Of a stretch of 64,000 nt of DNA, positions 12,601 to 25,139 are shown piece after piece. Source of the DNA: Mya arenaria. Its lineage: Eukaryota; Mollusca; Bivalvia; Myida; Myidae. Location: the NCBI RefSeq assembly GCF_026914265.1, contig NC_069133.1, positions 13,138,375 to 13,202,374 on the forward strand. The letters run 5' to 3'. A program made the translations under genes and the position numbers. The notes beneath the pieces are model-generated. The model had not been told where the DNA came from and did no database searches. It saw only the letters and a program-made list of their open reading frames with translations. Within the stretch, counting starts at the first letter, position 1. Every line of letters begins with the position of its first letter.

Positions 12601-13690
12601 ATTCAGCTTTGATTGACAGGTGATATAGATTGAGACGTATGAGAGGTCGCTTTCAGACGGATATTTCTCAATTGAATAACTAATGTGTTCAATTAAATTC
12701 TCCGTTGAATGTTCTTATTTCTTAGTTCCATTTGTAAAGAAACAAATTATGTTATGGTTCAGATTGTTATGAATTCGATTGCAATAAAAAAGGTTTCTGA
12801 AATACACAGTTATAATTAAGAAATAATTAATAAGAGCGGTTTCTAAATACTACATGTCCTTTTACAGGTAGACTACTTTTTTCTGTTCTACGTCATCAAC
12901 CCTAACAAAGTACAAAAAATGAATTGAAGTTAACACATAAAAATATAAGAATACCAATTATATTCATTAACTATTTTTCCGTCAGGAATTATTAGCCTTC
13001 AACTGAAATTGGTATTCTTACCTAGTTCTAGACGACCAATAAGGACATCAGACAATCGAAGAAGGCTCAATATGTTAATTTGAGGAAAATGACTAGTTGA
13101 AAGGAGCTTGATTGGACCGGTACCAAGGGAGTTAATAATATCAATCAATCAACAATTTCCAGCCGGTTTGGTTTTTACGTACTCCAATCTCTCAAAATAT
13201 GCAAATTCAGAAGATTTGATTTGAATTGAATATTCTTCATTTATAGCTAAAGAGAAATATTTTTCAGTTAAATCAAAAAGGAGCAAATTGACATCGACGC
13301 TGTGCTTTGCTTTACCGACTCTAGCGAAGTGTTAATACAAACGAATCGAAAGAAATGACACATAAGGCACTAAATGAATCGTATTTTTTTTTAAAAACAA
13401 TAAAGAAATAAAAGCGCACATGCAGTTTTACAGATGCGCGTGCGTTGTTTAATTTTTCACTTATACTATTGACTTCTCATTCATTATACAAGCTTTCTTT
13501 GAAAAAAGAACAAATTGCTGTATTAAGCACAAAATCACCGCTTGTACGAATGGAACTGAATTATTTCTATCATTGAATGTATGAATATATAATCTTATAT
13601 TGGAATAAAAAATACCTTGCCACAGAGATAAATCTTTCATTTCTTTGTAAAACAAATCTATTCCGAATGCAAGGCAAACGTGAGGAGGCG
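9600..13690. repeat. Inverted copy of the receptor-unit flank (unit F)
   Basis: Blocks occur in reverse-complement order relative to units A-E. About 9,770-9,880 matches 24,110-24,210. About 10,080-10,130 matches 4,975-5,040. About 11,440-11,520 matches 3,600-3,700. About 12,600-12,680 matches 20,770-20,830. About 13,010-13,160 matches 53,160-53,340. Short plus-strand ORFs here (11,221-11,451; 11,677-11,937; 12,055-12,243) are not conserved in the paralogous blocks, so I treat them as chance. Confidence 0.65.
10781..10866 (-). repeat. tRNA-derived SINE-like fragment
   Basis: Read on the minus strand it has an A-box-like GTGGTCTAATG (10,850-10,860), a B-box-like GTGTTCGAACACC (about 10,804-10,816), then GGGCACTTTCCCAAGG. 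The tail matches the plus-strand fragment at 4,083-4,178 (GGGTACTTTCCCTTGG), so the two are one family. It is too degraded to be a tRNA gene. Confidence 0.55.
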
Positions 13691-13739
13691 GTTATATCAA
13701 CGGAGTCAAGCGCACAAACGCCTGTCCATTAAGCGTCCC

Positions 13740-14130
13740 ACAGGGTAACAAACCTTGACCTCCATAATGAGCTTTACCATCACCACCATGGCCAGCATCA
13801 TAATCAGGGTCAGAATAATCAAAGACCCATGAAATTCATTGATAAACGATTGGCCAAACTTCTCTTAATAAGAAAATGTCTTAAATTGCCAAATAAAAGC
13901 TGCCAAGACATTAAGGATCGTGTCTAATGTCTTTTTTATGTTGGGTGCATTCTATTCGGGATATTTGGCGTTGGCTGCATTAGCAAACTAGATATCATAA
14001 TGCTAGTTTTACGTGATTAGGCTACATAGACATCGACTAGATCCCATTATTAATGTATTATCAATGAGAGACTTTAGAAAAGCGTTTGGACGGACAAGTT
14101 TCTGTTGTTGCCCATCGTATAGATTGACAC
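13740..14130 (+). pseudogene. Decayed Dop1R2-like receptor, inverted copy F (TM5 to C-tail)
   Basis: This is the only receptor copy on the plus strand. Remnants in order are a TM5-like stretch at about 13,765-13,810 (IMSFTITTMASIIIRVR), the start of TM6 near 13,900 (AKTLRIV), a FLCWV word that keeps the aminergic CWxP position, and GVGCISKLDIIM leading into TM7. TM7 is broken by stops. The helix-8/C-tail at 14,064-14,130 is the best-preserved part (RDFRKAFGRTSFCCCPSYRL, with a cysteine cluster). It aligns with copy B (GDFRRVFSRTTVSCYPKYRI). TM1-TM4 are absent because the spacing to the conserved flank at 13,120 is too short. Multiple frameshifts make it a pseudogene. Confidence 0.72.
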
Positions 14131-14149
14131 CCCATTATTTACATCACAA

Positions 14150-16400
14150 TGTAAATGATTGAAAAAAATCCCGTTGTACAATATATTATTAACTATAAAT
14201 CATTTAAATACGCAGGTAGCTTTGTCATAAATCATATACCTATGATATGCTTTCCGTGCTTGATTTCTTACACACTGTTATAAATTCGCTTGGTACTGGC
14301 GCTCGCTCTTAAGATACAAAATGAATGTGAGACAGTCAATTGACATGTCTGCTCCCGCGTTAGCATAATTCGTTAACAAACAGTGATATTCAAAAGTTTC
14401 ATCCTTTAAAAAGGTTTTTCATCGAAAACCCAATGGAATCCGATAATTCTTTCGAAACATACATAGCATAATTTAACAATTTATGACTAGGAAATGAAAA
14501 TGAATCATTGTCAACCACAAATTTATATATTTCGTAAATTTCTAGCATATAAACATTTCCTGTAGTTTTGACAGAGAACAACACCAATTTTTGAGACCGT
14601 TATCCGATACGTTGTTGAGCCATTTGAGCTTACAAGTTGTTTGGGCGGAGGCTGAAACCAATTATCTCGTTTATATTTTATGTCAATTTTAAATTTAATT
14701 TCACTGATCCTCTGACAGTTTTCAATTGATTATTAGACCATTACATAGTTGAGACAAAACTGAGATTTTTGTAAACATTCCAATTTTCAATCATTTTCAT
14801 CCAACTTTTTAATCTGAAATTCGAATTTTCATTGTTTCAGTTACACATTACAATTTCATTTTCTTTCTTTAAAACAGAGCTTAATTGGCAGTCAGAGCTT
14901 TGCAAATAATACGAGAAGCATGTGCTTGTGTAACAGAGTCCTTTAGACCGATTTTGTTCAAAGTTGGATATAATTTTAGATTAAAAATCTTAGTGGACAT
15001 GCAGCGTTCATTGTTACACATTAAGCTATGAATAATTCAATTGCTGTTATTTTATTATCTAGTTTTTATAGTGCTTGCTAGATTTGTTAAGTGTCTATAA
15101 ATTCTCGGGTGGGCTGCTTTATTTTTTGCAGTGTATATGGGTAAGAACGAGACGCTTGGCTACCTCAGTTGATTAGAGCACCGTGCTAATGTTTCTGTGG
15201 ACGTTGTTAAGAGCCCTACATTGGACGCACATTTTCATCCGAGGTTTACTTCACTGGTATCAGAAGTATATGGCAGGGATGTTTGGATAAGCCTTTACGG
15301 GACAAGGGATGAAGTGTTTGGTTGTTACTCCGTAAGAACTAACCGCCCCGAGCGTTGTGCTAGTTTCCCGATGGCACACTTATCCTGACATGCCAACTTT
15401 GGTGTGAAGGCACGTCTTTGATTGATTAATTACAATATTCACTTACTTTACATTATTATCTGCGAAAAAGATGTTTCACGACTGCTAAATGATGCATGGT
15501 ACCTTTTGGCATAAAGATTGTTTGCTAAATGTATTTCGCTTACTTTTATCTGTCCAAAGTAGAGTGCAAAATAACATTACATTGTATATATCGATTAAAA
15601 CAGTCAAATGCAATAATTTTATGGCATGCTGGTTGTTCAAACTTCCTGTATAAAATTTATTCCATGTCTGATTTGTTTCAATCTGTAGAAGTGCATGAAC
15701 GTCAGACAATTGAGTTGCTCTGCAAGTTTCCTTTGGTAATTATATCCTTTTCAAACAATTGCACTAACGAAAATGCACTTTGCAGAATTTCAAGAACGGC
15801 CTACTTTTAAACTCGCCACCTTATTACGTAATTCATTGACAGTGTCTGAAACCCAATGCCGCTCGTTTCATCCAAGAGGAATAGTACGCGTATGGTTATC
15901 GCAAGGATACATATCCTAATAACACAAACCGAATCGCCATTTAAACCAATTTTACTATCTTAGTAGTTCATTCGTATATACATTGTGGTATTCGCTAGGC
16001 ATGCGAAATTCGAACAATATGAGGAAATACTGTGTTCTTTCATTTCGGTGTTTGGTAATTTATCTAGCAACCATAAAAAGGTCAGAACAGGGGCCAAGTT
16101 CTGCAGAAAAGATCGCGCATTTGTACGAAACTCACTCTTTTGTTTGTGTTTACAATTAAATCACGTAAAATAGAAAAAAGGAAACGATACAATAAGGATA
16201 TACACCTTCTAGTTCAGCTACTATTTAATCACTCACAAGTAAAAAAAACAACTACAAACCCCTATATGTATTAGAGTACAATTTACTTATTAATAATAAC
16301 ACGCGATTAAGAAATTATTTAAATTGTAATGTCCGAAAAGATGAAGCCATTGTTTTGTTATATCTGTCAGAGGGACACCCACTGAAATCCTTATGATTTC
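14150..16400. other. Intergenic stretch
   Basis: No gene is recognised. It contains only short ORFs (14,399-14,587 minus; 15,485-15,709 minus; 15,529-15,810 plus; 15,985-16,173 plus) without family features, and one tRNA-like relic at 15,154-15,225. Confidence 0.55.
15154..15225 (+). repeat. Degenerate tRNA-Ile-like sequence (pseudo-tRNA or SINE head)
   Basis: The 5' half closely matches eukaryotic tRNA-Ile(AAU): GGCTACCTCAGTTGATTAGA followed by GCACCGTGCTAAT, covering the A box, D-arm and anticodon arm. The 3' half has lost the GGTTCGA B-box and the T-arm cannot form. A GC-richer tail to about 15,420 may be the SINE body. It is not a functional tRNA by sequence. Confidence 0.5.
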
Positions 16401-18060
16401 GAACCTAGTAGAATAATTGGGAATCATTCTTTTAAAAGCATAGGCACTTTTTCACTTCATGGCAGGTAGTTTTGTTTGATTTGGTTTGCATTGGATGTTT
16501 TAAATTTAAAGATGATTAAGGATAACGCTTAGATTTTTATTTATTATTGCGTACAACATAAATTATAACTTCTAACAACATTTTAACAATTAAATACCAT
16601 GGCTAAAACAAATAAAATGATTTGATTTTATGTAAAGTGACTGAATTTGGTTAACAATAACACAAGTTTAAAATACTTTCACATATTTGAGTTTAGCAAG
16701 GGTCGTGTAGAAACAAACAAATCAGAATCAACGCAAACCCTTCTGGACAAGGCAAGTCAAAAATAATATTAGTAAGACTAGTTTATTACCATTAGCTAAT
16801 ATAACCAAGAAGCTAACTGGACAGCACACTTAAAAATCACCACATCAGTTATGGCGTAGATTCATAACAAAGAAAGTAATGCTGTCCAACTGAACAAACT
16901 TGGTTTTTATATAACATTTCGTTTGTCGGTTTGTCACGGTCATAAGTTAAAATGATTAAGCAAAACATTAACATATTTTGAGCTCATTTTACACGTAACA
17001 CAATCAGAACAATTTAACATCAATTTGTACGTCATTTTCATTCTTATAGCTTTGATTCGTGGTTGGTCTTTCATTCGTCTTTTGGATTTTAAGATAAACA
17101 TAGTTTTCACTGTCACCATCGTCTCCTCATAGTTTCAATTGCATAATAATTGAACATAAAGTACCTTGGTATAAGGCACAATGCCAAAATACACTACACG
17201 AGAGACAACCAATGTCAAAAGAAAACACGGATTTAAATATATATCGATAAGTAAATGTTTAAGTATCCGCGCTGGCACGCCGCTGACGAAAAACGTTATC
17301 TTCGAACAGTATATTTCACTTAACAATTCACTCTGATTTATTTAATTCCTTAATGTTGTTAAACGTTTTAATTAATGTTGGTCGCAATTAGAATTCAAAA
17401 TCAAAACGTGCGGTCCTTAATCAACAATTACATCACCTAACCCTTATCTAATCGAACCAGACTAGTTGCGTTGTACAACACGATGCGTTATAACTAAATG
17501 CCAAATGCCCGGATGTGATCCAGGATGCAATCTTTAAGATTGAAAATGCTATCTTAGATAAATAATTTGATTAAATCTGAGTAATGAACGTACTCCAGAA
17601 ACGTTTTTCTTTGAACTAAGTCAAAATCCAGCAATCAGTAGGAAAATGTCAAGATTATCTCAAAAAATTATATTGAATATTTTCTGCAGGACTAGACTCT
17701 ACTTATTTCTGGCCCGATCCAACATGGAATCAATTAAAATATTAACGATGCCTTACTTAAAAGTGAGTGAATTTGAAAAACTTGACGTATTGTTTTAGTT
17801 AAATCAATTGGCTTTGCACGATTTCTTTCTTACAAATGTATGGTTATCATAAACGTGAAAGGCTAGAAATAAGATTTTTTTTGTATCTAAAGTTTGCCCA
17901 TTGAAGAAAAATTGGAAGAATTATAGATGTGTATAACCTACAAAGCAGCTACCTCTGCTTTAAAAAGAATGACCGCTACAACTATCAAATTGTAAAAATG
18001 CACAATTATTTTTTTGAGGTTCGAAACTTCAAGATTTTCAGCGGATGTCTTTCTCACGGT
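16400..18060. repeat. Left flank of receptor unit B, paralogous to 24.39-24.90 kb
   Basis: No gene. About 16,460-16,900 aligns with 24,390-24,890: shared words include GCTTAGATTTTTATTTATTA, TTCTGGACAAGGCAAGTCA and GACTAGTTTATTACCATTAG. The 24-kb copy additionally has a block containing GGCTACTGAGCTTGCTTCTA, part of a dispersed repeat. The rest of the stretch is AT-rich and featureless. Confidence 0.65.
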
Positions 18061-18479
18061 TTTAGATAAAAGTAGCTTTAGCTGTTCTGTTACTACAACT
18101 GATATGAATTTTTAATCGCGCGTTAAATAAGTTAAAAACAATCTGATGATGCAAGTCCCGTTTGTCGTTCATGAAGCCGTAAACGATTAAGCTATTTAGG
18201 ATACTTATAGAATGTTGTATTTCATTGTCCGTCTCAAAGTCACAATAATATATATAAGACAGTTTTGCTACATGAATGTAGCAATATGTTGGTCGATTAT
18301 TATGACATTGCTCTATTAGCCAGACCCTTACACCCTTTTTTAACACGCTTCCGTTAGTTGCACTTTCAAACAGAATAGGTATTATCATTATTGATATCAA
18401 TGGTCGTTTCCAAGTGCACCGATTGATAAAGGTTATCAAATACAACAAGACAATCATAATCTCATAACAAATGTAACAA

Positions 18480-19600
18480 TCATGATAAAAGCATAACACT
18501 TGACGAGATTGCTTTTCGACTCGTCTTTTCTCGACGTCTGTTCAGGATTCTATACTTTGGGTAACAACTGACAGTGGTTCGACTGAAGACTCTCCTAAAA
18601 TCTCCCTTTGGAAATGCATAAATAATGAGATTTATGCTAGAGTTTATGTATCCAAACCACGTAAGAACTGGCATGATAAGTTCCGATTTGCTAACACAGC
18701 CAGCGCCGTATATCCTGATTAATGGCGGTGGTTGTGACGGTGAAGATCATTCTGATCGACATGGTTTATAGGACTGTTGGACGCCTAGGGACAGGTGTCT
18801 CTATGTTTGACACCTTACTTTCAAAATGGCGTTGATGCAAAGGTAGTACCGGGCGACCAAAGCTTGGCAGTATCGCCGTTGTGTATTTGTAATTTCATCA
18901 CATGGCTGGTACCGAATGACCGATTTGATTTCAAATCTTTCTGTTCGATTCTCCGCAAAATTTATTTAGATATGGAGGAATATCATTATAATTGTCGGAA
19001 AAATAAAATAGCATTATATATCTTTTATTAATATTCAATATGCACTTTCTTCAATGAGAACATACTGATTTCTTGATATTTCAGGCGACGCCGGGCAAAT
19101 ACACAACGATTAAATGAGAATGAATACCCCGCAGGGTGTCATCCGATTTGGAAAAGCTTTGGGGTCAGTGAATGCCAATTACTTATCAGGAGGTATTATG
19201 CACACAGTCAAGATAAAGACCGTGCTTCCTAAGACATAGAAAGAATCCCAGAGATCTCAATAGGAGTGGCCGTGATATTAAACTTCATTGCTCAACTCAA
19301 AATAATACTGAATGGCATGATAATAATTCACCCAAATGTTTCCAAGAAGGGTTATGACTGAAAACATGGCAAGATCAACGCCGATGATGGGATGTTTTGT
19401 TGGTGCAAACACGTCCGCTACAGTGTCCGTAGTATTCGCAAACATATTTCCTGTATGGTCATACCTCAGATTTGAGAACAACACCGGCATCGAGAAGCAA
19501 CGTGCTGCCCTGAGAGGTTTACAACGTAAGATATACAAGTGGTATCCAGCAGCGCGATCATGTAATTGTTTTCACCGGGGAGACAACCTTATCAAGTTAT
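18480..19600 (-). pseudogene. Decayed Dop1R2-like receptor, copy B (longest remnant)
   Basis: It runs from the N-terminus to the C-tail on the minus strand. The N-terminus and TM1 at about 19,278-19,500 read ANTTDTVADVFAPTKHPII then LAMFSVITLLGNIWV; the N-(S/T)-(S/T) motif suggests a glycosylated ectodomain. Broken TM3/ICL2 reads LGSTVFILTVCIIPPDK, FTDPKAFPNRMTP. A degraded ICL3 lies near 18,870. TM7 and helix 8 at 18,560-18,674 read MPVLTWFGYINSSINLIIYA and GDFRRVFSRT. The NPxxY proline is lost (INLIIY). Several stops (for example after SNEV and in DK*LAF) and frameshifts disable it. Assignment as an invertebrate D1-like (Dop1R2) receptor rests on motif recall. A 145-codon ORF at 18,062-18,499 lies just beyond the tail and is broken in copy C, so I do not treat it as a gene. 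Confidence 0.82.
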
Positions 19601-22600
19601 GATATGTCAGTTTGCTTATCCAGGTTGTTTTAGTTGTGAAGTTAATCATGCAGTTTGGCTGTTGTGCACATAAAATGTACGCTAACTTGACGTATATTAC
19701 GTTGATTTATACCTGAAGATGGTATAAAACAGCTGTTGGGTTTCACATAAGCCCTAATCTTATGTTTTATTACCTAACAATAAATGATAAACTGATTCCT
19801 ATGTCATGGAAGTTCTTCACTCTATTGTTTATTACATTGATACAAATCTTCAAATGATTGAGCAATTGCTCAGTTTCCTGTTGATGGCAGTGGCTTTGGT
19901 ACTAAATACAACAAATTGTTTTTTGACATCTTTTTTTAATCTAATTAAATTGCATGTGCAGTAGTATTTATCTATAAAAAAAGTTCGAGTGTGTATCGTT
20001 TTATCGAATTATTTGAGATGTGAGTATGTAAATATCAAACTGGATGGGAAAAGCTGAATAATGGATATTATTAACTTCTTCAGTGTCTGTCCAATCATGC
20101 TCTATTCAACTCGTCGTTTCTCACCATGTAACATATTGTGTCGACTTTGTCCGTCTGTTGTGTTTATTGGTAGTCTACGATTGCAATAAATACTGTCTTT
20201 TTATCAGATGTATAATTAAACATGAAAGAAAAAACAACCATTTTCATACCTAATTGATAAATATATATCCACAAGAAAAAACTTTGATAATTTGTAATGT
20301 GTACATATCTTTGTGTTTAAGACGTTTCACCCCATTCAATATATTTGGTCTACTTCTTTGAACTGCTGTCTTTAGCGGTGGTCTACAACTGAAGTAAATA
20401 CTTCAGCGGGAGGCTGATTATTCCTGAATGATGAAATACAGTAAAATACAATAAAACTGGTATTCATTATCATTATATACTCATAAATGTACATTTGCCT
20501 ATTCGTACTCTGCACATTTACGTTGATGACTTAGAACATAAAAAGTAGACTACCTATACAAAACATGTGGTATGTAGCAACCGATCGTATCAATTATGTC
20601 ATAATCATAAACATGTGTTTGAGATTGATCGTCTATAGCAATATAATTCAAAACTATGTTTTGCCAATTACAGATTTTGCTTTTAACGAATACTCAGCAG
20701 CGATACTTCCAGAACTAAAAACATTTAACGGCATATGAAATTGAAACCATGTCTGTCATTCAATTTAAACATATCTGTCTGAAAGCGTCTTCTCATGCAT
20801 CACAATCTGTATCACTGTCCATCAAAGCTGAATAAAAAAGCAGAAAAGAAAATTAAAATGCAAATTCCAGAATCTAACTTCCAGGTGCATACAATGCGAT
20901 AATGTAAAATGCTAAAAAACACACAAACAATGAATAAAAATGAATAATTGAATTGACACACGAAATAAATTAGTACATTTCAATGTATTTATAATAAAAA
21001 ATAATTATTCAGTAGTCCGCACTTTTTGAAAATTAAATCATATCGCACCACCAGATTGAAGTATATGACTTATATCTCCCGCAAGCAACTAAATACGTTC
21101 ACTGAATATGATTGCATTGCTTCCACAAAGACTTTCGTGGAATTAAATTGAAACCGTCAAACTTCACTGTTTGTTAAGCGCAATTTAAAAAATATGTGCT
21201 GATGCTGCAAGCATATTTGATTATTATTTTATTTGAACAATCTCATGTTGACGGATAATGCAGTATTCATCTCATGTTTTTTTATGCTTTCCTACCAACG
21301 GCGCTGCGAATTGTATCATTCGTTTACGTATTTCTTACAGGAAAACTGCGATTTGTTTAAACCAAGAAATGCCCGCCCGTGCCAACACATTTGTATCTGA
21401 ATGCCAATATATGATAATACATGAAAAATACCAACAGCTTAAATGTTTTGATCAGGTATTCTAAACAAATTGTACTAGTTACTCAGTACTCGAATTATCT
21501 ATTATTACTCTGCCCGAGCGACATACATTAATTTGAATAACAATAAAACATATATACGCAGTTTTTTAAAGCCTAAACACCAGTTGAATATTAGATATAT
21601 TCGGGAATGTGACTTGTACATTTTGAATTAAAGAAAGCAAAGCAATATTCTTGACATGCGAGTGTTTATTTCAGTCAGCGACGTATGGCATTTAGCAAGC
21701 GAATAGTGCCTTAGAATGTCTTTCTGGTCTCTGTAAATTCTATTGACGAAATTGTTCAGTATTACTGATCTGTTAAATGTGAAACTTTTTTTTTCTTTTT
21801 GATATTACCTCATAAGGAAATACATAAAAGTTTTATTTAGCTCCCCTGACTACTCATAGGTCAAACTTAAATACAAGGATAACGTAAAATTAATAGTAAA
21901 ATAAAAACTACAGGGAGAAACCAAGTAATGATAAACCCAGATAAGGCAAACACCACAACCATACCACACACAGTCACATTGAAATGATAAATGATTGGAT
22001 AACGGCCTTGGAACTCTCAGTGAAACAAGAGTTTACTGGAACCTAAGTCTATTAAAAGCTCAAACTAGTTAGCATAACCATGACCTGACATTTTCCAAAC
22101 ATTTATCAATAATTACTAAATTCAAAAAATAAGACTCATCAGAGAACAAATTTCTTTAAAGCAATGAAGATTCAAGTACAAAAACAATATGTAAACTGAT
22201 AAACTAAGATTAAATATTCAACGGCCAGTTACCCTTATCACCTGTAAACGAATGAACCAGGCCAGAGCAACAATGCTTTAGACGTACGAAGTCCTTTAAA
22301 AGACAAAGCCCGCCTTAACAAGGTTTAAAATTATGTCTTCATGCGAAAGTGTTATTGTACAAACTAAAAGAAGAACACAATGAAAATATTATAACACAAT
22401 AGAAAATATAGAAATGCTGTGTAATATTCATGGAGATCCAAAAACAAAATTAATTGAACAATTACGAACATTCTCTTATATCAGAGGCACAATCGTCAGC
22501 CGAAGAAATCGTTCTTAGAGATTTCAAGCATCAAGAAAACTATTCGCCGACTTCTACGCTAACAGCAATCTTAAATATTATTGAGATTTACAATAATGTT

Positions 22601-24390
22601 GGATAAAAGTAAATGTGGCTGGTAAGGCCAAATGAAGCTAAAGTAACACTTTATCAATGCTTAAATAATAAATAATAATAAGAAGAAGACCTCTTTGGGA
22701 ACTTAAAACTATGTTATTAATGCTAGTCAATTAATGTCGTCGCAAGGAGTTGAGATCTTACTAAAATATATGAATGGTGTAAAACAATACCATTATACCG
22801 TCGATTAAAATAGTATTTAAAAGGTGAATACGTCAACCAGTAAGTCTTACTTGTATTTAGAAAGTATTTCGTAAAGCTTAATGAAATCTAATAAAGGGTT
22901 TTCCTCAGTTTATTTGATATAAATCCTTGTTTTAACAACTTAGCAGTTATTGATTTACAGCAGGAACAAACCCCGTCCACGTCAAAAAATACTCTAGCGA
23001 GTCTACCCAAAGGCTAAATGAATGTTTAAGACGATTATAACACAACTGTTAAAACCAACAAAACAAATCGCAATAGAACTGGGTATATGCCTTGGTATTA
23101 ATAAAACAGAAAAGGTATCAGAACGGTTGGTTGAAATTTCAGGAAGGTATAATCCCAGTTACTGTCATTAGCGTTGTATAACTATGCACATTTATTGCAA
23201 CGTCGCCATTCAATGTGAAGTAAAAATGGTTGCTGATCCAGACAGAGACAAATATGATGGGATTGCCGTAATAATAATAATACAATCAGAGCCACAATGG
23301 CATTTATAAATAAAGTTATAAGTATGTAATTATGATTCTAATGTGTAGGTAGTTCTTTGACTGAGCTAATTCGGTTGATTTGTTAGAACTTTACAGTAAA
23401 GCAAATGAACATTTTAAGTGACTTTAACATGAACCTTATACAGTTTGAATGAAAGCATTTTTTTCAAAACTCATAAGGTCATTGCAAATACTTAAAATGC
23501 ACCTTTACTCCCAAACAAAATTTTCCACAATTAATAATGATGTTTTAGTATACAAAAAAGGATGAATAAATGTCGCAAATATTGGTTCGTATGAAGGATA
23601 CCGAGTTTAATTTGAAATGAATTTGCATAAAACACAATATTTCTACCTTATGAGACTAAAGCAGATCACAGTAGATATTTTAGCATTCACCAATCGTTTA
23701 ATATGTTTGTGTTTTAAGCTATTAAAACACGGTTACAATCTCGTTGTCTATAAATAAAATTTCCAAAAATGCATTATTTAGTAAGTAGTTAAAGGTTTAT
23801 CACTTAAAACTTATGTTTGTTATGCGTGCGTATGTATTGATTTTGAATAATAGTGTCACTTTAATTAAAATGTTTTCCAATGGGAATTATGCATCGGTCT
23901 ACACTTTTCACCCAAGTACCATCCTATTATTGAAAGAGGCTTCGTATAATAATAAAATGATATGTAATAAAAAAGCGTCTTGTCTAGAGATTGTCTACAG
24001 CATAACCATCATGAAGTGTTTTTTCATACATCTATGATATACGAGGATATAAACTACCATAGAGTACATTCAATGTTACAGGCACTTGACATATTCAATT
24101 GATACATTATTTAAGAGGTCAGGTTTGGTATTGAAGCATGGACTTACTTGGTTATTTGGTTCAATTGTAAGGTCTGTTGATTTTTTTCTGGAAATTTAAA
24201 GGCTGTGCGAAAGTTGTGAATCAAGACTACATGTGCCAATACGTAGCTCAAAGATAGAAAACCGAACATGAACTTGAATTTACGAATGACAGTCGACGAG
24301 TAAAATTGTTCAATATTGACATTTCCAAAACATTCAGTTTTAGACAGCATACATTGCCTGAACAATATTCCTTTTGGTTTTTCACTTCAT
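19600..24390. repeat. Right flank of receptor unit B
   Basis: No gene. It is collinear with unit C. About 20,680-20,950 matches 27,960-28,240 (roughly 90% by eye, including TTTTAACGAATACTCAGCAG). About 21,340-21,600 matches 28,620-28,900. About 21,642-21,850 matches 29,142-29,345 (low-to-mid 90s percent). Units B and C are the most similar pair in the window. Beyond 21,860 B carries extra sequence that C lacks. Confidence 0.7.
21860..22330 (-). repeat. Probable dispersed repeat inserted in unit B
   Basis: This block is absent from unit C, which ends in the matching position near 29,345. On the minus strand it contains GAGAGTTCCAAGGCCGTTA, GTTTGCCTTATCTGGGTTTA and a terminal CCTGTAGTTTTTATTTTAC. 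That layout resembles the repeat at 63,720-64,000 (CCGTTCCAAGGTGGTACC ... GGCGTTTACC). The two may be related families. Boundaries are approximate and no coding sequence was seen. Confidence 0.4.
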
Positions 24391-25130
24391 CGGAGGTAGT
24401 CTAATTTGTTTTGGTTGATGTTTAAATGTTTGGCTACTGAGCTTGCTTCTATAGTTTCGCATATCAATATTGCATTGGGTGTTATTAAAGATGATTAAGG
24501 ATGACGCTTAGATTTTTATTTATTATTGCGTTCAACATAAATGATAACTTTTTACAACATTTTACAACATTTTAACAATTTAAGACCATAGCTTAAACAA
24601 ATATGATATGTAACGAGACTGAATTCGGTTGACAATAACACAAGTTTAAAGTACTTACACATATTTGAGTTTAGCAATGATGGTGTAGAAGCAAACAAAC
24701 CCGAATCAAAGCAAACTCTTCTGGACAAGGCAAGTCACAAATACTTCCCGTAAGACTAGTTTATTACCATTAGCCAAAGAAGCTAACTTGACAGCACACT
24801 TAAAAAACAGCACAACATTTATTGCGTTGGTTCATAACTAAGAAAGTAATGTTGTTCAATTGAGAATACTAAGTTTCTATATAACATTTCGTTAACCACG
24901 GTGAGACAGGTTTTTTAAATGAATGTTGATCAAACTGTTCTCATCAAGCAATATGTTGGTCAATTGATATCAAATTACTCTATAAGCCAGACCCTTACAT
25001 TCTTTTTTGATAGACTTTTCTGAAGTTGCACTTTCAAGCAGAATAGGTTATTACATTATTGATATTGATGGATTGCAGTAATCAAATACAGCAAGACAAA
25101 GATAATCTCAAAACAAATGAAACTTTTATG
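24390..25130. repeat. Left flank of receptor unit C
   Basis: It is paralogous to 16,460-16,900, and at about 24,940-25,140 to the minus-strand sequence beyond the receptor tail of copy B (18,080-18,480). The 145-codon frame open in copy B is interrupted here. A fragment of the dispersed repeat (GGCTACTGAGCTTGCTTCTA, then TAGTTTCGC) lies at about 24,420-24,465. Confidence 0.6.
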
Positions 25131-25139
25131 ATAAACCCA

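Noticed and set aside
15154-15225. Functional tRNA-Ile gene
   Set aside because: The A-box half fits well, but the T-arm and B-box are lost, so it cannot fold or be transcribed normally.
18062-18499. 145-codon minus ORF next to the receptor tail of copy B, considered as a membrane protein gene
   Set aside because: The paralogous stretch in copy C (24,940-25,140) is frameshifted and stop-ridden, and no family is recognisable; it is probably an open frame by chance in receptor-tail or 3' flank sequence.
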